A DNA stretch of 64,000 nucleotides from Deferrisoma camini S3R1 (GTDB taxonomy: Bacteria > Desulfobacterota > Deferrisomatia > Deferrisomatales > Deferrisomataceae), in the NCBI RefSeq assembly GCF_000526155.1, contig NZ_JAFN01000001.1, positions 748,501-812,500 of the forward strand. Direction: 5' to 3'. Position 1 is the stretch's first letter. The number at the start of each line of letters is the position of its first letter. The notes under the pieces were generated by a model, which saw only the letters and a program-made list of their open reading frames with translations, was not told where the DNA came from and ran no database searches. Positions 1-7,872 of this stretch are shown piece after piece. The position numbers and the translations under genes were made by a program.

Positions 1-286
1 CCACGATCTCGTCGGGGTTCTTCAGGTCGTACACCGGCGCCTCGGTCCGGTGATGGGCCGACTGGGCGCAGAAGGCGCAGTCCTCGGGGCACCGGCCGCT
101 CTTGGCGTTCACGATGCCGCACAGCTCCACGTCGTACCCCTTGAACCTCCGGGCGACCCGGTTGGCCGAGGGGAACAGGTCGTACACCTCGGGCCCCTCG
201 AGCTCCATGAGCTCCACGGCCTCCTCGGCCGTGACCTGCCCCCCGTCGTAGATCCGCTGCTCCAGCGCCTCGATCCGCTCTCGCAT
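1..286 (-). CDS. bioB: Biotin synthase, N-terminal part (runs off left edge)
   Basis: Radical-SAM enzyme that inserts sulfur into dethiobiotin, the last step of biotin synthesis in the cytoplasm. Only the first 95 codons are present; the gene continues beyond base 1. Translating the complement from the ATG at 286-284 gives a short helical lead and then the BioB signature CGIVNAKSGRCPEDCAFCAQS at about residues 56-76, with the iron-sulfur cluster cysteines C66, C70 and C73 (CxxxCxxC). A GGAGG-type ribosome site (complement of 293-297) lies 6-7 bases before the start. It is transcribed away from the polysaccharide locus and is separated from it by a repeat-rich gap. The motif makes the call firm; nothing can be said about the C-terminal half. 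Confidence 0.93.
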   Translation of the reverse strand, partial: MRERIEALEQRIYDGGQVTAEEAVELMELEGPEVYDLFPSANRVARRFKGYDVELCGIVNAKSGRCPEDCAFCAQSAHHRTEAPVYDLKNPDEIV

Positions 287-558
287 CCGTGGCCTCCCAG
301 AAAGAACCGCCGCCCCGCGGGCGGCGCGAACGCCCGTAGGTAGCACGGGGAAGGGCATGCCGTCAACCAAAAGAGCGGCGTTGGTTGACGGTGGTGCTTT
401 CGGCTCCGCCGGAGTGGAACATGGCGTAACAGGGTGGGAAGAAAAGTTCTTAGGGTGGGGCAGTTGGACGTTGGGACGGCAGGACGCTAGGAAGTAGAAG
501 CGTGCTCCTGCAGGCGATCCCGGGCAGGAGGCCCGGTCAGCGGACGCGAAGCGTCCGA

Positions 559-604
559 ACGATTCACGATTCACGATTCACGATTTACGATTTACGATTT
601 ACGA
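559..604. repeat. 7-bp tandem array, open orientation (GATTCAC/GATTTAC units)
   Basis: About six and a half units: GATTCAC three times, then GATTTAC three times. Read on the plus strand it has no stop in any frame. It lies in the 558-bp gap 287-844, which holds no recognisable gene. The rest of that gap has an 8-bp-period stretch (about 461-495), a motif shared with the region before 49197 (about 640-725), a CTAGAGA array and a palindrome. Confidence 0.9.
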
Positions 605-730
605 ATCCCCCGGCCCCCCTCTTGCATCCCCGACGGCCCTCGGTGTTCCGCCCGTCTTCCCTGGGAGCCCCCATCGGCCCCGGCGGGGCCCTACAACGGA
701 GAAGGGTCACTTGCGTTGGTCCGGGGCGAG

Positions 731-764
731 CTAGAGACTAGAAACTAGAGACTAGAGACTAGAA
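731..764. repeat. 7-bp tandem array of CTAGAGA-type units
   Basis: Four to five degenerate units of CTAGAGA/CTAGAAA. It uses a different unit from the GATTCAC arrays but the same 7-bp period, and it sits in the same gap between bioB and the first polysaccharide-locus gene. Confidence 0.85.
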
Positions 765-777
765 CGTATGGGAATCC

Positions 778-826
778 GGGAGGTTTTCAAACCTCCCAGC
801 GTCCCAGCGTCCTAGCGTCCCAACGG
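778..826. repeat. Palindrome followed by an 8-bp array (CGTCCCAG/CGTCCTAG)
   Basis: A perfect 9-bp dyad, GGGAGGTTT at 778-786 and AAACCTCCC at 789-797, leads straight into an 8-bp-period array of CGTCCCAG/CGTCCTAG/CGTCCCAA units that ends just before the next gene. The dyad has a two-base centre and no T-tract, so it is not a convincing terminator. It could be a protein-binding palindrome or part of the repeat element. Confidence 0.7.
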
Positions 827-844
827 AAGTTGCATGGAGCTCGA

Positions 845-2857
845 TTGAGACTTCTGTCGGTTCTCCTCGTGTTCGCCGCGTCGCTGGTCCTGACCGGGCC
901 GGCCGGGGCGGGGGTGCGGCCGAGCCAGGTGCTGGTCCTGTACAACGCCGACTGGTCCGGCGACGCGCCCCTCACCGACCCGGGGCCCGACTCCCGGGAG
1001 ATCGCCGAGCTCTACGTGGCCCGGCACACCGACCCCGCCACCGGCGAGCGGCCGTACCTGCTGGGCCTGCGGTGCCGGCATCGCATGGGCCACCTGAACG
1101 GGCCCCACCTGGTGGAGGAGAGCCGGGACAACGGGGCCGGGGTGGTGCTGCGGGGCGAGGGGAGGGCGGCCGCGCCCGCGGGCGAGGTGCGGGACAGCCG
1201 GCTGGTGGAGCTGGTGCTGCCGAAGACCGAGGCGGGGTGGCGGTTCGACACGCTGCGGGTGGTGCTTTGGCCGGAGAAGGGTGACCCGGTCGTGGTGGTG
1301 GACCGGGGCCGGAGCCGGTTTCCGAAGCGGGTGTCGGTGCAGGAGGAGGGCAAGTGGAACGTGCGCCTGAACGGCCGGTCGTTCCTCACGGGCCCGCTCA
1401 CGGCCGAGGCCTCCATCGAGGACACCACGGACAAGGTGCACACCTGGACGGCCCGGTACGCCGACATCCTCGACGTGTCGTGCAGCCGCACCGGCGCCGA
1501 CGGCGTGCCCGACGACCGGAACTTCGAGGAGGACGTGGCCGAGCCGGTGCGCCGGTTCCTGGAGGACCCGGCCAACGCGCGGCCCGACGGCACCCTGCTC
1601 AAGGACCACGTGCTGTTCCTGGTGGTGTGCTACGGCCTTCCCAAGACGGCCGCGGCCACCTACGGCATCGCCCGGGGGGTCACCGCGAGCCGGGGGGACC
1701 ACGGCCCGGCCGTGTCCTTGGAGCAGCGTCTCCAGCTCCTCTACTACGACGTGGAGGGGGCCCTGGGGTTCGTGCCCCGGCCCCACCGGTTCAACGGCCG
1801 AAACCCGTTCACGGCGTACCTGTTCCGGGCCCCCCAGGCCTGGCCCCTGTACGGCAAGCGGGTCAACCCGTTCCTCCACCCCCTGGCGTACAAGAAGGAC
1901 AAGGGGAGCCTGGACGCGCTCCCAGACCCCCTGCGGTTCACCCCCCAGAACCGGGCCCGGTTCCCGGGCCGGCACCTCTACTTCGCCATGCGGGTGGACG
2001 GCACCACCCCCCTGGAGGCCCGGGGCCTGATCGACCGGGCGGTCTACGCTATCCGGTACGCGGGGCCGGCGATGGGGGTATTGTCGGGGGTTACTTTGTC
2101 GAAAAATGAGGAGCGGGTGGGAAGCGTTGACCGCAATCGGGCTGGCGTTCTTTTGTGGGCCCGAGGCTACAGGCATGTTTACTATCGCTATACGAGCAGC
2201 CAGCGCCTCGCTCTTTTTACCCTCAGACCGGGGTCTGGCTTCTGGAATCAGACCGACGTGTACCTGCCCGGAGGAGTCCAGGGCACGGTGATCTCGAACA
2301 ACGGTTGGAACCGCAGGACTGCGGCTATGGTGCGGGCTCTGGCCCGTGGGGTGACGGTCACCGTTGGCGCGGCTCGGGTGTATAACGGCGCCCCCCACAT
2401 CCACGACAAGAGCTGGTGGGACGACGAGATCCTCTACCCGCTCCTGCTCCGGGGGTACACCGTGGGCGAGGCCCTGCTGGCCAACCAGATGCACCTGGAG
2501 TGGATCACCACGTTCGTGGGCGATCCGCTGTACCGCCTGCCCTCGGAGCCCGAACCGGACACCCGGCCTCCCTCGATCGCTTCAGGCGGGGTGCGCACCT
2601 ACCGATACCTGACCGAGGAGGGCAAAAAGGCCCTGTGGGTCGCCGTGGACCTGGACCAGACCCGGGGCCCCGAGGTGGCCCAGATGCGGCTCACGGCCGG
2701 CGACCAGACCGCCGTGTGCCAGACCTTCGAGGCCCGGCCTTACGTCAGCCTGCTCCGGACCGACGCCGTGGACCGGGGCCCGTGGAAGATCGAGCTCCTG
2801 GACCCGTACGGGAATCGGAGCGAAACCGTGTGGACGTTGGGACGGATGGGGCCGTAA
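845..2857 (+). CDS. Secreted protein, TIGR03790-like, of the exopolysaccharide locus
   Basis: About 670 residues with a Sec signal peptide (LLSVLLVFAASLVLTGPAGA). The mature start VLVLYNADW and the overall layout recall the TIGR03790 family, whose function is unknown to me. Start chosen: TTG at 845, with GGAG 6-7 bases upstream; an in-frame TTG at 830 is an alternative. Bases 2080-2240 are less GC-rich at third positions than the rest, as if patched by recombination, but the frame stays open. The last residues (WTLGRMGP) and the stop are encoded by dispersed repeat sequence, so the native C-terminus is probably lost or extended. It is the first plus-strand gene of the locus. The family call is from memory and moderate; the secreted character is clear. 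Confidence 0.6.
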   Translation: MRLLSVLLVFAASLVLTGPAGAGVRPSQVLVLYNADWSGDAPLTDPGPDSREIAELYVARHTDPATGERPYLLGLRCRHRMGHLNGPHLVEESRDNGAGVVLRGEGRAAAPAGEVRDSRLVELVLPKTEAGWRFDTLRVVLWPEKGDPVVVVDRGRSRFPKRVSVQEEGKWNVRLNGRSFLTGPLTAEASIEDTTDKVHTWTARYADILDVSCSRTGADGVPDDRNFEEDVAEPVRRFLEDPANARPDGTLLKDHVLFLVVCYGLPKTAAATYGIARGVTASRGDHGPAVSLEQRLQLLYYDVEGALGFVPRPHRFNGRNPFTAYLFRAPQAWPLYGKRVNPFLHPLAYKKDKGSLDALPDPLRFTPQNRARFPGRHLYFAMRVDGTTPLEARGLIDRAVYAIRYAGPAMGVLSGVTLSKNEERVGSVDRNRAGVLLWARGYRHVYYRYTSSQRLALFTLRPGSGFWNQTDVYLPGGVQGTVISNNGWNRRTAAMVRALARGVTVTVGAARVYNGAPHIHDKSWWDDEILYPLLLRGYTVGEALLANQMHLEWITTFVGDPLYRLPSEPEPDTRPPSIASGGVRTYRYLTEEGKKALWVAVDLDQTRGPEVAQMRLTAGDQTAVCQTFEARPYVSLLRTDAVDRGPWKIELLDPYGNRSETVWTLGRMGP

Positions 2858-3075
2858 GTCGTGAATCGTGAATGGTGAATGGTGAATGGTGAGTCGCAGG
2901 TCGTTGGTCGTTGATCGTTGGTCGTGGGGCTTCGCCCCTCACGACCCGCGGCAGTTCCAACGATTCACGATTTACGATTCACGGTAGTTCACAACGGCAG
3001 TGCACACGACAAACGACCTCCGACGAACGACCTGCGGCAGTGGTCCCGTCCACACGTTTCACCGCGCACGACGCC
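2837..3075. repeat. Composite 7/8-bp repeat block between genes
   Basis: It starts inside the preceding gene's 3' end with an 8-bp unit. It continues as GTGAATC/GTGAATG units (stop-bearing orientation), then (GGTCGTT)n-like units, then the opposite-orientation GATTCAC/GATTTAC units near 2960-2985, and finally ACGACAA/ACGACCT-like units up to about 3050. The two orientations face each other, so the block is a dyad that could fold. No gene is visible inside it. Confidence 0.85.
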
Positions 3076-3091
3076 GAGCAAAGGAATCGGT

Positions 3092-4453
3092 TTGACCAAG
3101 AACCTTCTGTTCATAGCCCACCGGGTTCCGTATCCCCCGGACAAGGGAGAGAAGATCCGGGCGTTCCATCAGATCCGGCATCTCGCCGGAAAGGGATGGA
3201 AGGTTCACCTGGTTGCCCTCGCGGACCGGCCGGAGGATGCTGAGTCCTGGGGCGCCTTGAAGCGCTGGTGCGCATCGGTGTTCTGCGAGGTCGTGGATGC
3301 GCGGTACCAGAAGTTTCGGTGCCTCGCGGCTCCGTTTCTCCGGCGTCCGCTGTCCGTTCCCTATTTTCACCGTAGAGTCCTGCAGCGAAGGGTGGACCAG
3401 ATCCTGGAGCAACGCCCGATCAGGGCGGTGTTCTGTTACTCGGGTGCCACGGCCGAGTACGTGTTCCGCTCGAAAATCCTGCGGCTGTCCGAGCGGCTCG
3501 GAGGTCCGGTCGCCGGAAGGCCCCAACGCCGCTCCACCAGGGTTGGACCCCCGGGTCAGCCTCCCAGCCTTCCGGCGTTCCAGCCTTTCAGCGACGAGCC
3601 GCGGAGCCCGCGGCTCGTCATGGACCTCGTGGACGTGGACTCGGACAAATGGGCCCAGTACGCCCGCTGGAACCCCTGGCCGTGGAAGGTCGTCTACCGG
3701 CTGGAGTCGATCCTCCTTTCCCGCTACGAACTCGCCGTGGCGCGGGCGTTCGACGTCGTGACCCTGGTCTCTCCGGCCGAGGCGGAGCTGTTTCGGGGAA
3801 GGGTCGGCCCGGAGGCGCGGGTAGAGGCGCTGGCCAACGGCGTGGATCTCGAGTATTTCCGGCCCGGGGCGGTTGCCGAAGGGGACGCCGAGGCTGCCCT
3901 AGGCGGTTCCGAGATCGCCTTTTGCGGCGCCATGGACTACTACCCCAACGTGGACGCGGTGGTCTGGTTCGCAAACCGGGTGTTGCCGCTCGTTCGTGGC
4001 GAGGTGTCAGATGCGCGGTTCGTGATCGTGGGCTCGAGTCCGGCGCCAGCCGTGCAGGAACTGGCCAAACTCCCGGGGGTGGAGGTGACCGGACGTGTCG
4101 AAGACGTTCGGCCCTTTGTCGCCGGGGCCCAGGTGTCCGTTGCTCCCATCCGCATCGCCCGGGGCGTGCAGAACAAGGTGCTCGAAGCCATGGCCATGGG
4201 GAAGCCGGTGGTGGCAAGCCCCCAGGCCCACGAGGGTATCGACGCTTCGCCCGGGGTACACCTCCGGGTATGCGAGTTGCGTCCAGAGGGGTTTGCGAAT
4301 GAGGTGGTTGCGTTGCTGAGAGATCCAGAGCTTCGCTTTGAGTTGGGTCGGCGCGCCCGGGAGCGTGTGGAGGAGGTGTACCGGTGGGATCGGTGCTTGG
4401 AGCCTCTGGAGGTTTTGCTCACCGGGAACTCGCCCAGGGAGACACGAGCATGA
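3092..4453 (+). CDS. Glycosyltransferase, TIGR03087-like (XrtA/PEP-CTERM-associated sugar transferase)
   Basis: 453 residues, GT-B fold. The N-terminal LLFIAHRVPYPPDKGEKIRA is the hallmark of TIGR03087 (Stp1) sugar transferases of exosortase-A polysaccharide loci. The C-terminal lobe has the NGVDLEYF loop near residue 250 and an APIRIARGVQNKVLEAMAMG nucleotide-sugar segment. Start: TTG at 3092, preceded by AGGA about 7 bases upstream; upstream sequence is repeat DNA. Residues about 137-170, rich in Pro, Arg and Ser, are a low-complexity insertion in the inter-domain region. The bases CCTCCCAGCC and TTCCAGCC there match the 8-bp repeat class, so the insertion looks repeat-derived and in frame. 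The stop overlaps the next start (ATGA). Confidence 0.85.
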   Translation: MTKNLLFIAHRVPYPPDKGEKIRAFHQIRHLAGKGWKVHLVALADRPEDAESWGALKRWCASVFCEVVDARYQKFRCLAAPFLRRPLSVPYFHRRVLQRRVDQILEQRPIRAVFCYSGATAEYVFRSKILRLSERLGGPVAGRPQRRSTRVGPPGQPPSLPAFQPFSDEPRSPRLVMDLVDVDSDKWAQYARWNPWPWKVVYRLESILLSRYELAVARAFDVVTLVSPAEAELFRGRVGPEARVEALANGVDLEYFRPGAVAEGDAEAALGGSEIAFCGAMDYYPNVDAVVWFANRVLPLVRGEVSDARFVIVGSSPAPAVQELAKLPGVEVTGRVEDVRPFVAGAQVSVAPIRIARGVQNKVLEAMAMGKPVVASPQAHEGIDASPGVHLRVCELRPEGFANEVVALLRDPELRFELGRRARERVEEVYRWDRCLEPLEVLLTGNSPRETRA

Positions 4454-5502
4454 CCGAGAGCGGGCTTATCGTCTCATACCTGCGAACGGGGGAGGAGCCG
4501 GAATGGAACGCGTACGTGGAGCGCCATCCCTTGGGCAGCCCATACCACCTCACCGCGTGGCGGGACGCCATCGAGCAGACCTTCGGTCACGAGGCCAGAT
4601 ACCTGACGGCGCGCAGGGGGGGCGTGATGGTGGGCGTGCTGCCCCTCTTCCACGTGCGTTCCCTGCTGTTCGGCTCGATGCTGGTGTCCGTGGCGTTCGC
4701 CGTGTACGGCGGGGTCCTGGCAGACGACGAAGACGCAGCCCGGGCCCTGGAGGACGCGGCGGTCGGTTTGGCTGAGTCCCTGGGGGTGGACTACCTCGAG
4801 CTTCGAGATCGGGTGGACCGCACCGATCGGGGCGGCACTCGAAAGGATCTCTACGTGACGTTCCGAAAGCCGCTTCCCGGCTCGCCCGAGGAGGTTCTGG
4901 GGCAGATCCCGCGGAAGACGCGGCGGATGGTGCGGTTGGGCATCAAGGCCGGACTCGTGGGGGAGCTGGGGCGTGGGGCCCGGATGGTGGACGAGTTCTA
5001 CCGGCTTTTCGCGCTGAACCTGCGAAAACTGGGCACCCCGGCCTTTCCGAAGACCCTGATCCAGAACCTCCTCGCGGCGTTCGGGGAACGGGCCGACATC
5101 CTGGTGGTTCGAACGCCCGAAAAGCGGCCCGTGGCCGCGGTGCTGAACCTCTACTTCCGAGACGAGGTGTTGCCGTACTACAGCGGCGCGACGCCCGAGG
5201 CGCAGCCCCTGGGCGGCAACAATTTCCTCTACTATGACCTCATGGTGAAAAGTATCGAGCGGGGCCACCGAATCTTCGATTTCGGTCGGAGCAAGGCCGA
5301 CACGGGGCCCTACCACTTCAAGCGGCACTTCGGGTTCGAGCCCGAGCCGCTCCCATACCGGTTCCACCTGGTGCGGGCCCAGGCCCTGCCGGACCTGAAC
5401 CCGACGAATCCCAAGTACCGCAAGGCCATCGAGGCGTGGAAGCGCCTTCCCCTGGCCCTCACGACCTGGATCGGCCCCCGCATCGTCCGGGGCATCCCGT
5501 AG
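4450..5502 (+). CDS. FemAB-like protein, exopolysaccharide locus type (TIGR03019-like)
   Basis: 350 residues with the FemAB/GNAT-like acyltransferase fold: an N-terminal WNAYVERHPLGSPYHLTAW motif, a central IPRKTRRMVRLGIKAG stretch, and a C-terminal IFDFGRSKADTGPYHFKRHFG motif typical of the PEP-CTERM-associated FemAB family. Such proteins usually transfer aminoacyl or acyl groups; the substrate here is unknown, probably a sugar intermediate of the polymer. The ATG at 4450 overlaps the upstream stop by 4 bases, so the two genes are probably translationally coupled. Full length for the family. Confidence 0.85.
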   Translation: MTESGLIVSYLRTGEEPEWNAYVERHPLGSPYHLTAWRDAIEQTFGHEARYLTARRGGVMVGVLPLFHVRSLLFGSMLVSVAFAVYGGVLADDEDAARALEDAAVGLAESLGVDYLELRDRVDRTDRGGTRKDLYVTFRKPLPGSPEEVLGQIPRKTRRMVRLGIKAGLVGELGRGARMVDEFYRLFALNLRKLGTPAFPKTLIQNLLAAFGERADILVVRTPEKRPVAAVLNLYFRDEVLPYYSGATPEAQPLGGNNFLYYDLMVKSIERGHRIFDFGRSKADTGPYHFKRHFGFEPEPLPYRFHLVRAQALPDLNPTNPKYRKAIEAWKRLPLALTTWIGPRIVRGIP

Positions 5503-5533
5503 CCGTTGCCGTTCTCGAGGGAGACACGAATTC

Positions 5534-7384
5534 ATGCCGTTTCGCGTTCCAGTGGGTGGTTTCGTCGTCGTTGCGGGGGCCGATGCTCGGATTCCCCCCG
5601 GCACCGGGCCGGCGCCGGATCGGGAGTGCCGGTCCGACGGGGTGGGGGGAGCGGTCTGGGCAGAGTTCCCGGGGCAGGGTATGTGGGAGGGAGAAGGCCT
5701 GCTCGTGGCCCACGATCTGGATCTCACGAACGAGAGGGCACTCCGGCAGGAGTTGGGGCTTGGTGGGGGCGAGTCACCGGCTGCCGGCGAGCTCCTGGCC
5801 CGGGCGTACCGGGCGTGGGGCGTGGGCATGGCGGACCGGCTGAGGGGGGCGTTCGCCTTTGCCGTATGGGACCCCCAGGCGCGCACCTTGTTCGCGGCCA
5901 CCGACCCCTACGGCATCCGGCCCGTGGTGTATGCCGAGGTGCCGGAGGGGCTGGTGGTCGGCTCCCGCATCCGCCACGTGCTGCTCCACCCCGACGTGGA
6001 TCGCGCCCTCGACCCCGACGCGATCTACCAGTACCTCTTCTTCTCCGCGATCCCCTCGCCCCACACCGTCTACCGGGGGGTGCGCAAGCTCGAGCCGGGC
6101 CACTGGATCCGATGGACTCCCGAGGGTTGGAAGGTGGGGCGGTACTACGACATCCGGTACCGGCCCGACCGGAGCGTGGACGAGGGGTACTGGCGCCGCG
6201 CCATCCCCCTGGAGGTGCGGAGGGCGGTGGGCCGGTTCGTGCCGCTCTCCGATCCGGACCGCACGGGCTGCTTCCTGTCGGGCGGTACCGACTCGAGCTC
6301 GGTGGCGGGGTACTACACCCGGCTCGCGGGCCGGCCGGCCCGCACCTTCTCGATCGGGTTCGACGAGCCCGGGTACAACGAGCTCGACTACGCCCACACC
6401 GCGGCCCGCCACTTCGGCACCGAGCAGCACGACGCGTTCGTGACCCCGGCCCAGGTGCTGGAGCTCCTGGAGCACCTGCCCTCCGTGTACGACGAGCCGT
6501 TCGGCAACTCCTCGGTGATCCCCACCTACTACTGCGCCCGCTTCGCCCGGGAGCACGGGGTGGAGGTGCTGCTGGCCGGCGACGGCGGCGACGAGATCTT
6601 CGGCGGAAACGAGCGCTACGTCACGAATCTGGTGTTCGAGCGGTACCGCCGGATTCCCGGGCCCCTCCGAAAGGGGGTGATCGAGCCCCTGGTCCGGGCG
6701 CTTCCCGGCCGGGGGGTGGTGTACAAGGCCCAGCGGTACATCCGGCGGGCCAACATCCCGAACCCCGATCGGTTCTACTCGTACAACCTGCTGTACGAAG
6801 AAGGGGCGGCCCGGGTGTTCCGGCCGGAGTTCCTGGACCAGGTGGATCCGGAGAGCTTCCTGCGCCTGGCCCGGCGCCACTATGCCGCGGCCGCCCCGGC
6901 CCACGACACGGACCGGCTGCTCTACCTGGACATGAAGTTCACCATCACCGACAACGACCTGCGCAAGGTCACCCAGATGACCGAGGCGGCCGGGGTGCGG
7001 GTGCGCTACCCCCTCCTGGACCGGGACCTGGTGGACTTCACGGCCACCATCCCCCCGGAGCTCAAGGTCAGACCGGGGCGGAACCGCTACGTCTTCAAAC
7101 GGGCCATGGACGGGTTCCTCCCCCGGGAGATCATCGAGAAAACGAAGCACGGATTCGGGCTGCCGGTGGGGCCCTGGTTCGCCCGCCACCCCCAGCTGAA
7201 CGCCCTCGTGCGCGACGCCTTGCTCACCCCCAGCGCCCACATCCGCGACTGGATCCGCCCCGAGTTCCTCGAAGAGCTCCACCAGGGCCTCTACGGCGAC
7301 AGCCCCTCCTACGCCGGCGGCAACCTGTGGGTGTTCTTGGTGCTTGAAATGTGGATGCGAAAGGCCGTGAATCGTAAGTCGTGA
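5534..7384 (+). CDS. Asparagine-synthase-like amidotransferase lacking the glutaminase cysteine
   Basis: 616 residues. N-terminal Ntn-glutaminase-like domain (residues about 1-190: LLVAHDLDLTNERAL, LRGAFAFAVWD) and C-terminal ATP-PPi synthase domain with the loop LSGGTDSSS near residue 249, AGDGGDEIFGGN, and KTKHGFGLPVGPW. Exosortase-A loci normally carry AsnB-like proteins of this build that start MCGI. Here the N-terminus is MPFRVPVGG and no Cys2 nucleophile is present, so it should not hydrolyse glutamine and may use ammonia or another amine donor, as beta-lactam-synthetase-type relatives do. The last residues (KAVNRKS) and the stop come from a 7-bp repeat array, replacing the native C-terminus. 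Confidence 0.82.
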   Translation: MPFRVPVGGFVVVAGADARIPPGTGPAPDRECRSDGVGGAVWAEFPGQGMWEGEGLLVAHDLDLTNERALRQELGLGGGESPAAGELLARAYRAWGVGMADRLRGAFAFAVWDPQARTLFAATDPYGIRPVVYAEVPEGLVVGSRIRHVLLHPDVDRALDPDAIYQYLFFSAIPSPHTVYRGVRKLEPGHWIRWTPEGWKVGRYYDIRYRPDRSVDEGYWRRAIPLEVRRAVGRFVPLSDPDRTGCFLSGGTDSSSVAGYYTRLAGRPARTFSIGFDEPGYNELDYAHTAARHFGTEQHDAFVTPAQVLELLEHLPSVYDEPFGNSSVIPTYYCARFAREHGVEVLLAGDGGDEIFGGNERYVTNLVFERYRRIPGPLRKGVIEPLVRALPGRGVVYKAQRYIRRANIPNPDRFYSYNLLYEEGAARVFRPEFLDQVDPESFLRLARRHYAAAAPAHDTDRLLYLDMKFTITDNDLRKVTQMTEAAGVRVRYPLLDRDLVDFTATIPPELKVRPGRNRYVFKRAMDGFLPREIIEKTKHGFGLPVGPWFARHPQLNALVRDALLTPSAHIRDWIRPEFLEELHQGLYGDSPSYAGGNLWVFLVLEMWMRKAVNRKS

Positions 7385-7410
7385 ATCGTGAATCGTAAAT
7401 CGTGAATCGT
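7373..7410. repeat. 7-bp array, stop-bearing orientation, at the 3' end of the AsnB-like gene
   Basis: Units GTGAATC/GTAAGTC/GTAAATC on the plus strand. The array supplies the final codons and the stop of the preceding gene. In this orientation every frame meets a stop within 21 bases. Confidence 0.9.
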
Positions 7411-7429
7411 GGGATGGGGGGTGGCAGAG

Positions 7430-7801
7430 ATGGCGGCGGATCGACCGCACAAGAGGCTGGATGCATGGAATCTATCGATGGAGTTGTGCCGGGAGGTCTA
7501 CGCGCTTTGTCAGCGATTGCCCCGGGAGGAAAGGTACGGGCTCGGGGCGCAGATGAAGCGCGCGGCGGTGTCGGTGCCGAGCAACATCGCGGAAGGGGCG
7601 GCAAGGGGCACCTCCAAAGAGTTTGCTCATTTTTTGTCGGTTGCCCAGGGATCGCTCGCGGAACTGGACTCCCAGTTGGAGCTTTGCAGCGCATACCTGG
7701 GGCTCATAGACCGGGAAGAGGCGGCAAAAGTTCTTGAGAAAGCAGCCCGTGTGGGGCGCATGATCACCGCTCTTCGTCGCTCGTTGGAGCACCGAAAGTA
7801 A
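7430..7801 (+). CDS. Four-helix-bundle protein of the S23/IVP family, intact copy
   Basis: 123 residues. Family signature: RPHKRLDAW at the start, AVSVPSNIAEGAARG in the middle and AHFLSVAQGSLAELDSQLELC after it, as in the 23S-rRNA intervening-sequence proteins (S23, TIGR02436/PF05635). The fold is a small cytoplasmic four-helix bundle; molecular function is unsettled, and relatives act as accessory proteins in diversity-generating retroelements. Start: ATG at 7430; an in-frame GTG at 7409 would add seven residues. It lies between two 7-bp arrays and has no functional link to the polysaccharide genes. A second, frameshifted copy lies at 9708-10078 with the same 3' flank. Confidence 0.85.
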   Translation: MAADRPHKRLDAWNLSMELCREVYALCQRLPREERYGLGAQMKRAAVSVPSNIAEGAARGTSKEFAHFLSVAQGSLAELDSQLELCSAYLGLIDREEAAKVLEKAARVGRMITALRRSLEHRK

Positions 7802-7868
7802 AGCCCTGAGATTCACCGCCGACCCCGTCGGCTCAACCATTCACCATTCACGATTTACGATTCACGGT
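7799..7868. repeat. Shared 3' flank of the S23 cassette plus 7-bp array
   Basis: From the stop codon the sequence AAAGCCCTGAGATTCACCGC continues through a small hairpin (GCCGAC 7818-7823, GTCGGC 7827-7832) into GATTCAC-type units up to 7868. The same run follows the second S23 copy from 10076, with one visible difference in the hairpin. This suggests that gene and tail moved together. Confidence 0.85.
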
Positions 7869-7872
7869 CCCA

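Noticed and set aside
778-797. Rho-independent terminator at the GGGAGGTTT/AAACCTCCC dyad
   Set aside because: The loop is only two bases and no T-tract follows on either strand; it lies where a promoter-proximal palindrome would be equally likely.
812-2494. Long minus-strand open frame opposite the first secreted protein
   Set aside because: Rich in Pro/Arg/His with no domain; it is the antisense shadow of a GC-saturated gene on the plus strand that has a signal peptide and family-like sequence.
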